Assembly (NCBI RefSeq): GCF_001905465.1
Contig: NZ_LISX01000007.1
Location: 27,139 to 72,825, forward strand
Direction of reading: 5' to 3'
Length of the DNA stretch: 45,687 bases
From: Kitasatospora sp. CB01950
GTDB lineage: Bacteria; Actinomycetota; Actinomycetes; Streptomycetales; Streptomycetaceae
The notes under the pieces are model-generated. The model saw only the letters and a list, made by a program, of their open reading frames with translations. It searched no databases and was not told the origin of the DNA. The translations under genes and the position numbers were made by a program. Shown here piece by piece: positions 33,074-40,661 of this stretch. Within the stretch, counting starts at the first letter, position 1. Each line of letters begins with the position of its first letter.

Positions 33074-34037
33074 GGCCGTACTCCTCCTCGGACTTCCAGA
33101 AGAACACGAAGCCGATGACGAAGGCGACGATCGCCCAGGTGCCGGCCATGATCCAGATGTGGTGCGGGAGGTTCAGCGCGGTGGGGAGCTGGTGGCCCGC
33201 CGCGTCGTAGCCTCCCGGGTACTTGGCCTTGTCGAAGCTGTCCGGCATGAACGCGTAGCGCATCAGGTCCATGTAGACCGTCGCCGGGTTCCAGGAGTAG
33301 ACCGTCTGCCAGATCGTCGGCCAGCTCTTGATGTAGCCGGAGACGCTGTACATGACGCCGGAGACGTACATCCAGGTGCGCAGCAGGAACGGCATCAGCT
33401 GCGAGATGTCCGAGGTCTTGGCGCCGACCCGGGCCATCACCATGGCGAGGCCGGTGTTGAACAGCGACTGCAGCACCAGCGCCGGGACGATCAGCAGCCA
33501 GGTCATGGCCGGCTTGATGTCGTTCGCCAGCACGATGGCGACCAGCACCACCATCGAGATCAGCAGCTGCTGGAGCTGGATCACGGTGAAGGCGATCGGC
33601 AGCGCGGCGCGCGGGAAGTGCAGCGCCCGGATCAGGCCGAGGTTGTCCGAGATGGACCGGGTGCCGGCCTGGATCGCGCTCTGCGAGAACTGGAAGACGA
33701 AGACGCCGACGCACAGCCAGGCGATGTAGACCGGGACGCCGTCCCGGCTCTTCATGATCACACCGAAGACCAGGTAGAACACCGCGCAGTTGAGCAGCGG
33801 GGTGAGCACCTGCCAGAGCTGGCCGAGCTTCGCGGTGGTGTACTGCGCCACCAGGCGGGCGGTCGCGAACGAGCTGATGAAGGCGCGCCGGGCCCAGAGC
33901 TGGCGGATGTACTTCGGCAGACTCGGCCGCTTGCCGCTGACGGACAGCCCGTACTTGTCCGCCAGTTGCTTCGGGGTCAGACCCGCGTCGGCGCCCCTCG
34001 GTGCGGAGAGGTTGACCGGGTCACTCAGTGTCGACAC
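33066..34037 (-). CDS. TagG-like polysaccharide-export ABC permease
   Basis: A 323-residue ABC-2 type permease with about six helices (for example LLNCAVFYLVFGVIM, VYIAWLCVGVFVFQFS, LLISMVVLVAIVLAND, WIMAGTWAIVAFVIGFVFFW). The conserved loop LIRALHFPRAALPIAFT is typical of TagG/Wzm. GTG 34037 has GAAGGA upstream. It pairs with the adjacent ATPase to export a lipid-linked glycan or polymer, presumably that made by the four upstream enzymes. A hairpin (arms 34064-34071 and 34081-34088) lies in the 119-nt gap after the GT2 gene. Confidence 0.9.
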   Translation of the reverse strand: MSTLSDPVNLSAPRGADAGLTPKQLADKYGLSVSGKRPSLPKYIRQLWARRAFISSFATARLVAQYTTAKLGQLWQVLTPLLNCAVFYLVFGVIMKSRDGVPVYIAWLCVGVFVFQFSQSAIQAGTRSISDNLGLIRALHFPRAALPIAFTVIQLQQLLISMVVLVAIVLANDIKPAMTWLLIVPALVLQSLFNTGLAMVMARVGAKTSDISQLMPFLLRTWMYVSGVMYSVSGYIKSWPTIWQTVYSWNPATVYMDLMRYAFMPDSFDKAKYPGGYDAAGHQLPTALNLPHHIWIMAGTWAIVAFVIGFVFFWKSEEEYGRG

Positions 34038-34156
34038 ATTCGTCCTTCAGGGGGTCGAAAATCCCGCGCCCGAGGGGACGGGGCGCGGAACCGGGGCGTA
34101 CCACGAGGAGCTCAGGTTTGCGTGCGGCCGACGGGGGTATCGCCGACCGGTTGCGA

Positions 34157-35041
34157 TCAGATGATTGGCGGTCTGCCGAGCCTGGTCAAGCGCCAGACGG
34201 TGGACCACTTCATCGGCCGACGCGGGCCGCAGGGCTCGCTCCAGCCTGCCCGGAACCCGCCGAGCCACGCCTTGAGCGCCGAGCCGGAGGGCCGGCGGGC
34301 GACGGTCAGCAGGAACCAGGTCCCCAGGTAGAGAGGCACCAACAGGACCGGAAGGTTCCGCCGCGCCAGCCACACCCGGTTGCGGGCGACGTTGTGGAAG
34401 TACGCCGCGTGCCGGGCCGGGGAGGTCGCCGGGTGGTACAGCACCACGTCCGGGCGGTAGTCGATGGACCAGCCGGCGTCCAGCGCCCGCCAGGCCAGGT
34501 CGGTCTCCTCGTGGGCGTAGAAGAACTCCGCGGGCAGCTGCCCGGCCTGCGGGAAGACCGCGCTGCGCACGGCGCTCGCGCCGCCGAGGAAGGTGGTGAC
34601 CCGGGAGCCGCGCATCGGGTCGCTGGCGCGCAGCCGGGGCACGTGCCGGCGCTGGGTGGTGCCGGTCTCCGGGTCGGCGATCCGGAACGAGACGATGCCC
34701 AGCGACGGGTCGGCGGTGAACGCCTTGCGGAGGAGTTCGGCGGAGTCGGTGTTCGGCAGCGAGCCGTCGTCGTCCAGGAACAGCACCGCGTCGACGTCCC
34801 GGCCGTCCGGGCCGAACAGCTCGATGCCGACGTTGCGGCCGCCGGGGATGCCCAGGTTCTCGGGCAGCTCGACGGTGCGCACGCCCGCGGGCAGCGGGGG
34901 CAGCGGGGCGCCGTTGCCGACCACTGCGAGTTCGACCGGCGGGCCCTGCTGGGCGCGCACCGACTCGATCAGCGCGTTCAGTTCGGCGGGCCGGTTGCCC
35001 ATGGTGATGATGACCGCGCCGAGGCGGAAGTCGTCGCTCAT
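34157..35041 (-). CDS. GT2-family glycosyltransferase
   Basis: A 294-residue GT-A enzyme. The N-terminal AVIITMGNRPAELNALIESV, ENLGIPGGRNVGIE and the DxD-type motif AVLFLDDDGSL are as in GT2 rhamnosyl- and galactofuranosyltransferases. EFFYAHEETDLAWRALDAGW is the usual acceptor-side motif. A C-terminal hydrophobic stretch (LPVLLVPLYLGTWFLLTV) suggests membrane association. ATG 35041 overlaps the stop of the CDP-alcohol phosphotransferase gene by 4 nt. Sugar donor unknown. Confidence 0.9.
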   Translation of the reverse strand: MSDDFRLGAVIITMGNRPAELNALIESVRAQQGPPVELAVVGNGAPLPPLPAGVRTVELPENLGIPGGRNVGIELFGPDGRDVDAVLFLDDDGSLPNTDSAELLRKAFTADPSLGIVSFRIADPETGTTQRRHVPRLRASDPMRGSRVTTFLGGASAVRSAVFPQAGQLPAEFFYAHEETDLAWRALDAGWSIDYRPDVVLYHPATSPARHAAYFHNVARNRVWLARRNLPVLLVPLYLGTWFLLTVARRPSGSALKAWLGGFRAGWSEPCGPRRPMKWSTVWRLTRLGRPPII

Positions 35042-35868
35042 CGCAGCCTGCTGGACAGGACGATCGACAGCAGGTGCAGGACGGTCTGCAGCATCGCGAT
35101 GGCGGCGAGCACCACCACGGCGAGGCGGGTGAAGTACAGGCCGCCGTGGACCTGGTCGGCGATGCCGGCGGCCAGGATGAACAGCGAGGCCTCGACGGCG
35201 CCCACCAGGCGGTGGAACTTCAGCAGCGCGGCGGCCCGCCGGGCCTTGGCGACAGCGTTCGAGCGCGGCACCGAGGCCTCGTCCTGGACGGCGGTCATCC
35301 CGGAGCGGGCCCGGGCGACGTCGACCAGGTCGGTCTCGGACTTGATCAGGATCGCGCCGAGCGCGGCCAGCGTGCCGAGGAAGGCCCACTGCCAGGCGGC
35401 GTGGTCGCCGTCGCGGTGCAGCAGGTCGGCGGCCCGCAGGCCGAGGCCGGTGAGCAGCGCGGCCTCGGACATGTAGTGGCCGACCCGGTCCAGGTAGACG
35501 CCGGTGAGCGAGGTCTGGCGGCGCCAGCGGGCGACCTCGCCGTCCACGCAGTCCAGCAGCAGGTAGATCTGGATCAGCAGCGCGCCGAGGATCGCGCCGG
35601 TCAGGCCCGGGACCACCAGGGCGATGCCGGCCAGGATGCCGGTGAGCATCATCAGGTAGGTCAGGCCGTTGGGCGTGATCACGGTGACGGTCGACAGGAT
35701 GCGGGTGATCCGCAGCGAGATCTTCCGCATGTAGAGGCGGCCGGCCCAGTGCTCGGCGCTGCGTCGCTGGAGCATGCCCTCCGGGTGGATGACCGCCCGG
35801 AGCTCCTCGATCGACGGGCGGCGGGTGAGGTCAACCGGCGGGCGTTCAGCTGTTGACGGCTTGGACAT
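35038..35868 (-). CDS. CDP-alcohol phosphotransferase with Asp-to-His change
   Basis: A 276-residue membrane enzyme of the CDP-alcohol phosphatidyltransferase family. The signature Dx2DGx2ARx8Gx3Dx3D reads Asp106, Asp109-Gly110, Ala113-Arg114, Gly123, Asp127, but the last position, the usual catalytic Asp, is His131 (DRVGHYM). Several membrane helices surround it (NGLTYLMMLTGILAGIALVVPGL, AILGALLIQIYLLL). It probably transfers a phospho-alcohol from a CDP-activated donor to a membrane acceptor. The start overlaps the dehydrogenase gene by 23 nt. Confidence 0.85.
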   Translation of the reverse strand: MSKPSTAERPPVDLTRRPSIEELRAVIHPEGMLQRRSAEHWAGRLYMRKISLRITRILSTVTVITPNGLTYLMMLTGILAGIALVVPGLTGAILGALLIQIYLLLDCVDGEVARWRRQTSLTGVYLDRVGHYMSEAALLTGLGLRAADLLHRDGDHAAWQWAFLGTLAALGAILIKSETDLVDVARARSGMTAVQDEASVPRSNAVAKARRAAALLKFHRLVGAVEASLFILAAGIADQVHGGLYFTRLAVVVLAAIAMLQTVLHLLSIVLSSRLR

Positions 35869-36907
35869 AGTCGGCGTACGCGTCCCTGATGTCTGTGGCG
35901 GAGAGGTCGAGGTGTTCGAGGATGGTGAAGCGCCCCGGTCTGGTGTTCGGAGCGTAGTGCACCGCTTCGGTGAACTCCGCCTCGGTGAAGCCGATCTGAT
36001 CGGCGGTCACCGGCAGGCCGTGGAAGCGCAGGCGCTCCACGATCAGTCCGGACAGGTCCCGCTCGCCCCGCAGGAAGCAGGCGAAGGCCGCGCCGAGGCC
36101 GACCTGCTCGCCATGCTGGGCGGACCGCTTGGGGTACAGCACGTCCAGGGCATGCGAGATCTCGTGGCAGGCTCCCGAGCTGGGCCGGGTGCTGCCCGCG
36201 ATGTTCATCGCGATGCCGGACAGTACCAGGGCTTCCGCGAGCGTCGTCAGGAGGTCCGGGTCCTCCAGGGTGCCCGGGTGCCGCAGCAGGTTCTCACCGG
36301 CCGCCCGGGCCATCGCCACGGCGAGGCCGTCGACCGGCTCGCCGGTGACGGTGTGCGAGAGCTCCCAGTCGGCGCAGGCGGAGATGTTGGAGACGGCGTC
36401 GCCGATGCCCGCCGCCACGAAGCGCTTCGGCGCCTTGGAGATGACGTCCAGGTCGACCACGATGCCGATCGGGCCGGGCACCCCGTAGGAGCCGCGGCCG
36501 GCGTCGTTGTCGAGGGTGGAGACCGGGGAGCAGATGCCGTCGTGGGCGAGGTTGGTGGCGACCGCGACCACCGGCAGGCCGACCCGGGCCGCGGCGTACT
36601 TGGCCACGTCGATGATCTTGCCGCCGCCGAGGCCGACCAGGGCGTCGTAGTGGCCGCGGCGGATCTCGTCGGTCAGCCGGACCGCGCTGTCCAGGGTGCC
36701 GTCGTCGACCTGGTACCAGTCGGCGCCGGGCAGCGCCGGCTCCAGGCGCTCGCGCAGCACGGCGCCGGAGCCGCCGCTGATCGCCACCGCGATCCGGCCG
36801 GACGAGGAGAGCCGCTGGTCGGCCAGGATGCCGCCGAGCGCGTCCAGCGCGCCGGACCGCACCTCGACGAAGACCGGCGAGGGCACCAGTCGGGTCAGTA
36901 CCGGCAC
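35846..36907 (-). CDS. sn-Glycerol-1-phosphate dehydrogenase-like enzyme
   Basis: A 353-residue member of the dehydroquinate synthase-like/iron-containing alcohol dehydrogenase superfamily. The NAD motif is LGGGKIIDVAKYAA (Gly94-Lys103). ATNLAHDGICSPVS (His122-Pro128) matches the SxxHDGIxSP block of glycerol-1-phosphate dehydrogenases (archaeal EgsA, Bacillus AraM). Likely metal ligands are an Asp in GIGDAVSNISA and His in ACHEISHALD and SAQHGEQVG. It would reduce dihydroxyacetone phosphate to sn-glycerol 1-phosphate. A related phospho-aldehyde substrate cannot be excluded. GTG 36907 overlaps the nucleotidyltransferase by 13 nt. Confidence 0.8.
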   Translation of the reverse strand: MPVLTRLVPSPVFVEVRSGALDALGGILADQRLSSSGRIAVAISGGSGAVLRERLEPALPGADWYQVDDGTLDSAVRLTDEIRRGHYDALVGLGGGKIIDVAKYAAARVGLPVVAVATNLAHDGICSPVSTLDNDAGRGSYGVPGPIGIVVDLDVISKAPKRFVAAGIGDAVSNISACADWELSHTVTGEPVDGLAVAMARAAGENLLRHPGTLEDPDLLTTLAEALVLSGIAMNIAGSTRPSSGACHEISHALDVLYPKRSAQHGEQVGLGAAFACFLRGERDLSGLIVERLRFHGLPVTADQIGFTEAEFTEAVHYAPNTRPGRFTILEHLDLSATDIRDAYADYVQAVNS

Positions 36908-37650
36908 GCGATCTCCCGAGCCTTGGCCAGGTCGTCGTGGTTGTCGACCTCGACCCAGGAGACCTCGCCGATCGGCTGGACGTCGACGACCAGGCCGCGG
37001 TCGACCATCTCCTGGTAGCCGTCCTCGTAGTACAGCTGCGGGTCGCGCTCGAAGACCGCCTTGAGGGCGTCGGCGAGGGCCGGGCCGGCCGACGGGTTGA
37101 TCACGGTGACGCCGATGTACTCGCCGGTGGCGTCCAGCGGGTCCATCAGCTTGGTGATCCGGCGCACGCCGAGCTCGGGGTCGACGACGACCTTCATCTC
37201 CTCGTCGGCGAGCTTCTTCACGGTGTCCAGCGCGAGCAGGATGCCGGGGGCCTTGCCCTCCTTGATGCGGCGGTCGTTGCCGTCCAGCATGGTGCGCTGC
37301 ACCGAGGCCGGGTGGACGGTGTCGCCGTTGGCCAGCAGCAGACCCTCGCCGAACAGGTCGCGGGCGCACCACAGGGAGTAGGCGTTGTTCCACTCCTCGG
37401 CCTTGTCGTTCTCGACCAGGGTGAGCTTGACGCCGTACTTCTGCTCCAGCGCCTGCTTGCGGTCCTGGATCGCCTCCTTGCGGTAGCCGACGACGATCGC
37501 AGCCTCCCGCAGGCCGACCTCGGCGAAGTTCCCCAGGGTCAGGTCGAGCACCGTCCGCTCTCCGTCGACCGGCACCAGCGCCTTGGGCAGGGTGTCGGTG
37601 TACGGACGAAGCCGGCGGCCTGCGCCGGCGGCCAGGACGAGGCCGATCAT
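36895..37650 (-). CDS. Sugar-phosphate-type nucleotidyltransferase
   Basis: A 251-residue NTP_transferase protein. Start motif: VLAAGAGRRLRPYTDTLPKALVPVDG with the catalytic Arg and the PK lysine; later LLLANGDTVHP with the metal Asp and SWVEVDNHDDLAKA at the end. It is closest in style to inositol-1-phosphate or choline-phosphate cytidylyltransferases and glucose-1-phosphate thymidylyltransferases. Because the next two genes encode a polyol-phosphate dehydrogenase and a CDP-alcohol transferase, I infer that it makes CDP-glycerol or a similar CDP-alcohol. First gene of the operon. Confidence 0.85.
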   Translation of the reverse strand: MIGLVLAAGAGRRLRPYTDTLPKALVPVDGERTVLDLTLGNFAEVGLREAAIVVGYRKEAIQDRKQALEQKYGVKLTLVENDKAEEWNNAYSLWCARDLFGEGLLLANGDTVHPASVQRTMLDGNDRRIKEGKAPGILLALDTVKKLADEEMKVVVDPELGVRRITKLMDPLDATGEYIGVTVINPSAGPALADALKAVFERDPQLYYEDGYQEMVDRGLVVDVQPIGEVSWVEVDNHDDLAKAREIACRY

Positions 37651-38158
37651 GCGGGACTCCAGGGTCTCGGGTGCCGTCCGGCGCGCCGGTGCGGGTAGCG
37701 GCGCCGGGACGCGGCCGCGGCTGCGGCGCGCCGTACGGGCGCGTCTTGCGGACCGCCCGGTCCCACTGATGGTAGGCGACCCCGGCCACCTGCCAGAACG
37801 CGGCCCGGGCGGCTCAGGTGATCAACTGCCGGGCTGCGCGGCGGTCGGATCGCATGATCGACTGCCGAATCCGGGGCGGTCGGATCAACCGATCAGCTGC
37901 GGGCACGGGGCGGACGTTCGACGACGCCGTACGGTCGCGGATCGCACAGTTCTGCCGAACATCCGGTCCTCCACCCCGGTGACGTGCGTCGCGGCCCCGG
38001 GGCCACCCGGGCATGCGGCAGACTTGGGCCCCGACGCCGTCGGCGGACCGGCCAGACCGGGCCGACGTGCGCGCAGCCGACCTCACAACCGGGGTGGGCG
38101 GCCCCGGGCCCGGCCCGGGCGCGGCCCCGGTCCACGCGCCGAAAGGGGCATTTCGCCC
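37651..38158. other. Divergent intergenic region, exporter operon / idi
   Basis: This 508-bp gap has no convincing gene. It contains three imperfect 35-36 bp repeats from 37819 (listed separately) and should hold promoters for both the nucleotidyltransferase operon and idi. The idi start is preceded by GAAAGGGG. Confidence 0.6.
37819..37923. repeat. Three imperfect 35-36 bp direct repeats
   Basis: Units begin near 37819 (tgatcaactgcc), 37855 (tgatcgactgcc) and 37890 (cgatcagctgc). The first two share gcggtcggatc at the same offset; the third has ggggcgg-acg. The gat-c, ctgc and gcgg blocks recur about every 35-36 bp, between two divergent promoters. Confidence 0.7.
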
Positions 38159-38764
38159 ATGAGTCCTGCTGTCAGCCCGACCGACGACCTCTCCCCCGAG
38201 CTCGCCTCCCCGTCCGCGGCCGCACCCGGCGAGATCCTGCTGGAGCTGGTCGACGACCACGGCGCGACCATCGGGACCGGGGAGAAGCTCTGGGCCCACC
38301 AGCAGCCGGGCCGGCTCCACCGCGCCTTCTCGGTGTTCCTGTTCGACCGGCAGGGCCGGATGCTGCTGCAGCGCCGGGCGCTCGGCAAGTACCACTCGCC
38401 GGGTGTCTGGTCGAACACCTGCTGCGGCCACCCCTACCCCGGCGAGCAGCCGTTCGTGGCGGCCGCCCGCCGCACCACCGAGGAACTGGGCGCCGCCCCC
38501 GCGCTGCTCTGCGAGGCCGGCACCACCCGCTACGACCTGCCGGACGAGACCACCGGGCTGATCGAGCGGGAGTGGAACCACCTGTTCGTCGGGCTGATCA
38601 CCGCCGAGCCGGACCCGGCGCCGGAGGAGGTCGAGGACACCCGCTTCGTCACGGCCGCCGAGCTGCGCGCGCTGCGCGCCGAGAAGCCGTTCTCGGTGTG
38701 GTTCGAGACGGTCTTCGAGGCGGCCCTGCCCGGGATCCGGGAGATCGCCGGCAACGACTGGTAG
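38159..38764 (+). CDS. idi: Isopentenyl-diphosphate delta-isomerase, type 1
   Basis: A 201-residue Nudix-fold enzyme interconverting IPP and DMAPP. Active-site blocks: SNTCCGHPYPGE with the catalytic Cys at about 89 and a metal His91; GLIEREWNHLF with the second catalytic Glu; AARRTTEELG replaces the Nudix box. ATG 38159 is chosen from GAAAGGGG upstream and the family's usual length. Near the hopanoid operon and terpene synthase it plausibly tunes the isoprenoid pool, but it stands alone as a transcript. Confidence 0.95.
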   Translation: MSPAVSPTDDLSPELASPSAAAPGEILLELVDDHGATIGTGEKLWAHQQPGRLHRAFSVFLFDRQGRMLLQRRALGKYHSPGVWSNTCCGHPYPGEQPFVAAARRTTEELGAAPALLCEAGTTRYDLPDETTGLIEREWNHLFVGLITAEPDPAPEEVEDTRFVTAAELRALRAEKPFSVWFETVFEAALPGIREIAGNDW

Positions 38765-38769
38765 GCGTC

Positions 38770-39300
38770 TCAGCAGTCCGGGCCGCCGTCGGGGCCGTCC
38801 CCCGTCCCGGCGGGGCCCGGCAGCGGCAGCGGCAGGCTGGCCCAGATCACCTTGCCGCCGTCCTCGGTGGGCTCCACGTCGCACTCGCCGCCCGCCTGCA
38901 GGGTCACGCTCTTGACCAGCAGCAGGCCGCGCCCGCCCGGGCGGACCGGGTCGTTCGACTGCGCCCTGGGGCGGTACGGGTGGCCGTCGAGCACCGAGAC
39001 CCGCACCCGCTCCGGGTCGATCACCAGCTCGCAGTGCACCTGCGGGGAGAGCGCCGCGGCATGCGTGACGGCGTTCGACACCAGCTCCGAGACGATCAGC
39101 AGCAGGTCGTCCACCAGCTCCTGGTAGCGCTCCCCCGCCATGCCCTGGGCCAGCAGCCGGTCCCGCACCGCGTGCCGGGTGCGCGGCACCGAGGACTCCT
39201 CCGGGGCCGCGCTGAACCGCCACGCCCCGGGCCGGAGCCCTGCCGCGGCGGGCCGCCGCCCGGCCGCTGCGTCCGTGGCCGTCTCCTGCGTCTGTTCCAC
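38770..39300 (-). CDS. Anti-sigma-type ATP-binding regulator (HATPase_c)
   Basis: A 176-residue protein with a histidine-kinase-like ATPase fold and no kinase His domain. N box: DLLLIVSELVSNAVTHAA; G1-type: VRVSVLDGHPYRP; G2-type: GGRGLLLVKSVTLQAGG. This is the RsbW/SpoIIAB-like group abundant in streptomycetes, which bind anti-anti-sigma factors or act as regulators. The GTG start at 39300 follows GAAGGGCGG. It converges on idi with 5 bp between stops. Partner unknown. Confidence 0.85.
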   Translation of the reverse strand: MEQTQETATDAAAGRRPAAAGLRPGAWRFSAAPEESSVPRTRHAVRDRLLAQGMAGERYQELVDDLLLIVSELVSNAVTHAAALSPQVHCELVIDPERVRVSVLDGHPYRPRAQSNDPVRPGGRGLLLVKSVTLQAGGECDVEPTEDGGKVIWASLPLPLPGPAGTGDGPDGGPDC

Positions 39301-39666
39301 TGCACGCCGCCCTTCGCTCGGGGCTCCCTGGTGACCCGAGGCTAGGAGAGCGGGCCCCGCCGAGTGGCACCGGGACTGGAATCACGCGTGTCGTGAAGCT
39401 TCCCGACCGATTCGGTGCGCGATTCGCCCCGTCCTGGCCGCGCACGCTCCCGGACGGCCCGTTTTTGCCGCCGGAACACCCGTCCGAACCCCGCTCACCA
39501 GCAGCTTCACCACTTCTTCCGCCCGCCTTGCCCGCGTTGCGCCCGAATTGCCCCGCCATTCGGCCCTCAGGCCTCGAAAACGCAGGTGAGAAGCACTCCG
39601 GAAGCCTGGTAATGTTCTCTTTGTCGCCAGGGGGCGGCCGAAAGGAAGCCCCAAGGTGAACACCCG
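39301..39666. other. Intergenic region upstream of tRNA-Leu
   Basis: No gene is seen in this 366-bp stretch; apparent frames have no coding bias. TAATGT near 39610-39615, about 52 nt before the tRNA, is a possible -10 for the tRNA promoter. Confidence 0.4.
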
Positions 39667-39754
39667 GTCCGGGTGGCGGAATGGCAGACGCGCTAGCTTG
39701 AGGTGCTAGTGCCCTTTATCGGGCGTGGGGGTTCAAGTCCCCCCTCGGACACCA
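39667..39754 (+). tRNA. tRNA-Leu (anticodon GAG)
   Basis: The 88-nt gene folds as a class II tRNA. The acceptor is gtccggg paired with ctcggac (one G-U), discriminator A, then encoded CCA. The anticodon stem is ctagc/gctag with loop ttgaggt, giving anticodon GAG for CUC and CUU codons. The long variable arm has a gccc/gggc stem and the T arm is gggggttcaagtccccc. No integrase or duplicated 3' end is seen nearby. Confidence 0.97.
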
Positions 39755-39759
39755 AACGA

Positions 39760-39787
39760 AAGACCCCAGTTCATCTGGGGTCTTTTA
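39760..39787 (+). terminator. Rho-independent terminator of tRNA-Leu
   Basis: A perfect 10-bp stem (aagaccccag, loop ttcat, ctggggtctt) followed by tttt. Confidence 0.92.
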
Positions 39788-39900
39788 CGTTTTCCGGGCC
39801 CGGTTCCCAGAAGCCTTCGGCGCGGCCCTCGTCGATGCGGGTCAGGTGGGCGAGGTCGCGGCGGCGGTGGCGGCGACGGCCGCCGGGGGTGACGACCTGG

Positions 39901-39917
39901 GTTGACGGTGCGTCAAC
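39901..39917. promoter_or_regulatory. Perfect palindrome gttgacg-gtg-cgtcaac
   Basis: A 7-bp inverted repeat with a 3-bp centre, about 115 nt past the fur stop on fur's downstream side. It could be an operator half of an unannotated promoter or a small hairpin. Nothing else was recognised in 39788-40031. Confidence 0.4.
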
Positions 39918-40031
39918 TGTCTTGCCGGGAACGGGCGGAGGGGGTCGCTCGCCCGAACTGGACGGCGGGCGGAAGCGGTTGGTGCTCGGCGCGGCGGGGT
40001 CGGGCCGCCGGTCGGACGTGGCGCCCGGGCG

Positions 40032-40466
40032 TCAGCCGGAGTGGCGGGCGCAGTCGGCGCAGAGCCCCCGGTAGGTGACCTCGGCGGCGGTGATGGTGAA
40101 GCCGAAGCGCTCGCCGGCGGGGAGGGCGGCCAGCGGGTCGCCGGTGGGGTGGACGTCGCGGATGGTGCCGCAGGCGAAGCAGACCAGGTGCTGGTGCGGC
40201 TGGTGGGCGTTGGGGTCGTAGCGCTTGGCGCGGCCGTCGGTGGAGACCTCCAGGATCTCGCCGAGGGTGACGAGTTCGCCGAGTGTGTTGTACACGGTGG
40301 CGCGGGAGATCTCGGGGAGGCGTTCGGCGGCGCGGGCGTGGACCTCGTCCGCGGTCAGGTGGACGTGGTCGCCGTCGAGGACTTCGGCCACCACCCGGCG
40401 CTGGGAGGTCAGCCGCCACCCCCGGTCACGCAGCCGTTCCAGCAGGTCACTCATGTGTTCATCCAT
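40032..40466 (-). CDS. Fur-family regulator (FurA/CatR type)
   Basis: A 144-residue Fur protein. Winged helix: TSQRRVVAEVLDGDHVHLTADEVHARAAERLPEISRATVYNTLGELVTLGEI. Metal sites: HQPHQHLVCFACGTIRDV with a first CxxC, and a second in GLCADCARHSG, the structural zinc pair. Divergent from katG, it very likely represses katG and itself in reduced, metal-bound form and is released by peroxide. ATG 40466 and ATG 40454 are both possible starts. In S. coelicolor and S. reticuli, as I recall, fur and the catalase-peroxidase gene are in tandem and not divergent. Confidence 0.92.
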   Translation of the reverse strand: MDEHMSDLLERLRDRGWRLTSQRRVVAEVLDGDHVHLTADEVHARAAERLPEISRATVYNTLGELVTLGEILEVSTDGRAKRYDPNAHQPHQHLVCFACGTIRDVHPTGDPLAALPAGERFGFTITAAEVTYRGLCADCARHSG

Positions 40467-40550
40467 TCAGCTCAACAGACGCCCGAACTGTACAGGGGAC
40501 GCAGCGACGCGCCCGAGTCGAGCGGAACCACCACCCGATTGACCGAGTTC

Positions 40551-40578
40551 TTGACTTAGACTGTGTCTATCTTAGGAT
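40551..40578 (+). promoter_or_regulatory. katG promoter with Fur-like operator in spacer
   Basis: TTGACT (40551-40556) and TAGGAT (40573-40578) with a 16-nt spacer. The spacer contains the inverted repeat tagac-tgt-gtcta (40557-40569), placed so that a bound Fur/CatR dimer would block RNA polymerase. Confidence 0.7.
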
Positions 40579-40661
40579 CGACTCCGGCGAACGGCCAAGG
40601 TGCCCGTCAGCGCCGAAGTGTCCGTAAAGAGTGCGATCCGCCCGATCCGGAGGGACTTCCC

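Noticed and set aside
34064..34088. Terminator inside the exporter operon
   Set aside because: An 8-bp stem without T-run between glycosyltransferase and permease genes; too weak to claim as an operon boundary.
39393..39659. Small plus-strand frame before tRNA-Leu
   Set aside because: Pro/Arg/Ser-rich, no codon bias, no ribosome site; probably intergenic.
39667..39754. tRNA-Leu as an integration site for a mobile element
   Set aside because: No integrase, no duplicated tRNA 3' end and no change in gene style on either side.
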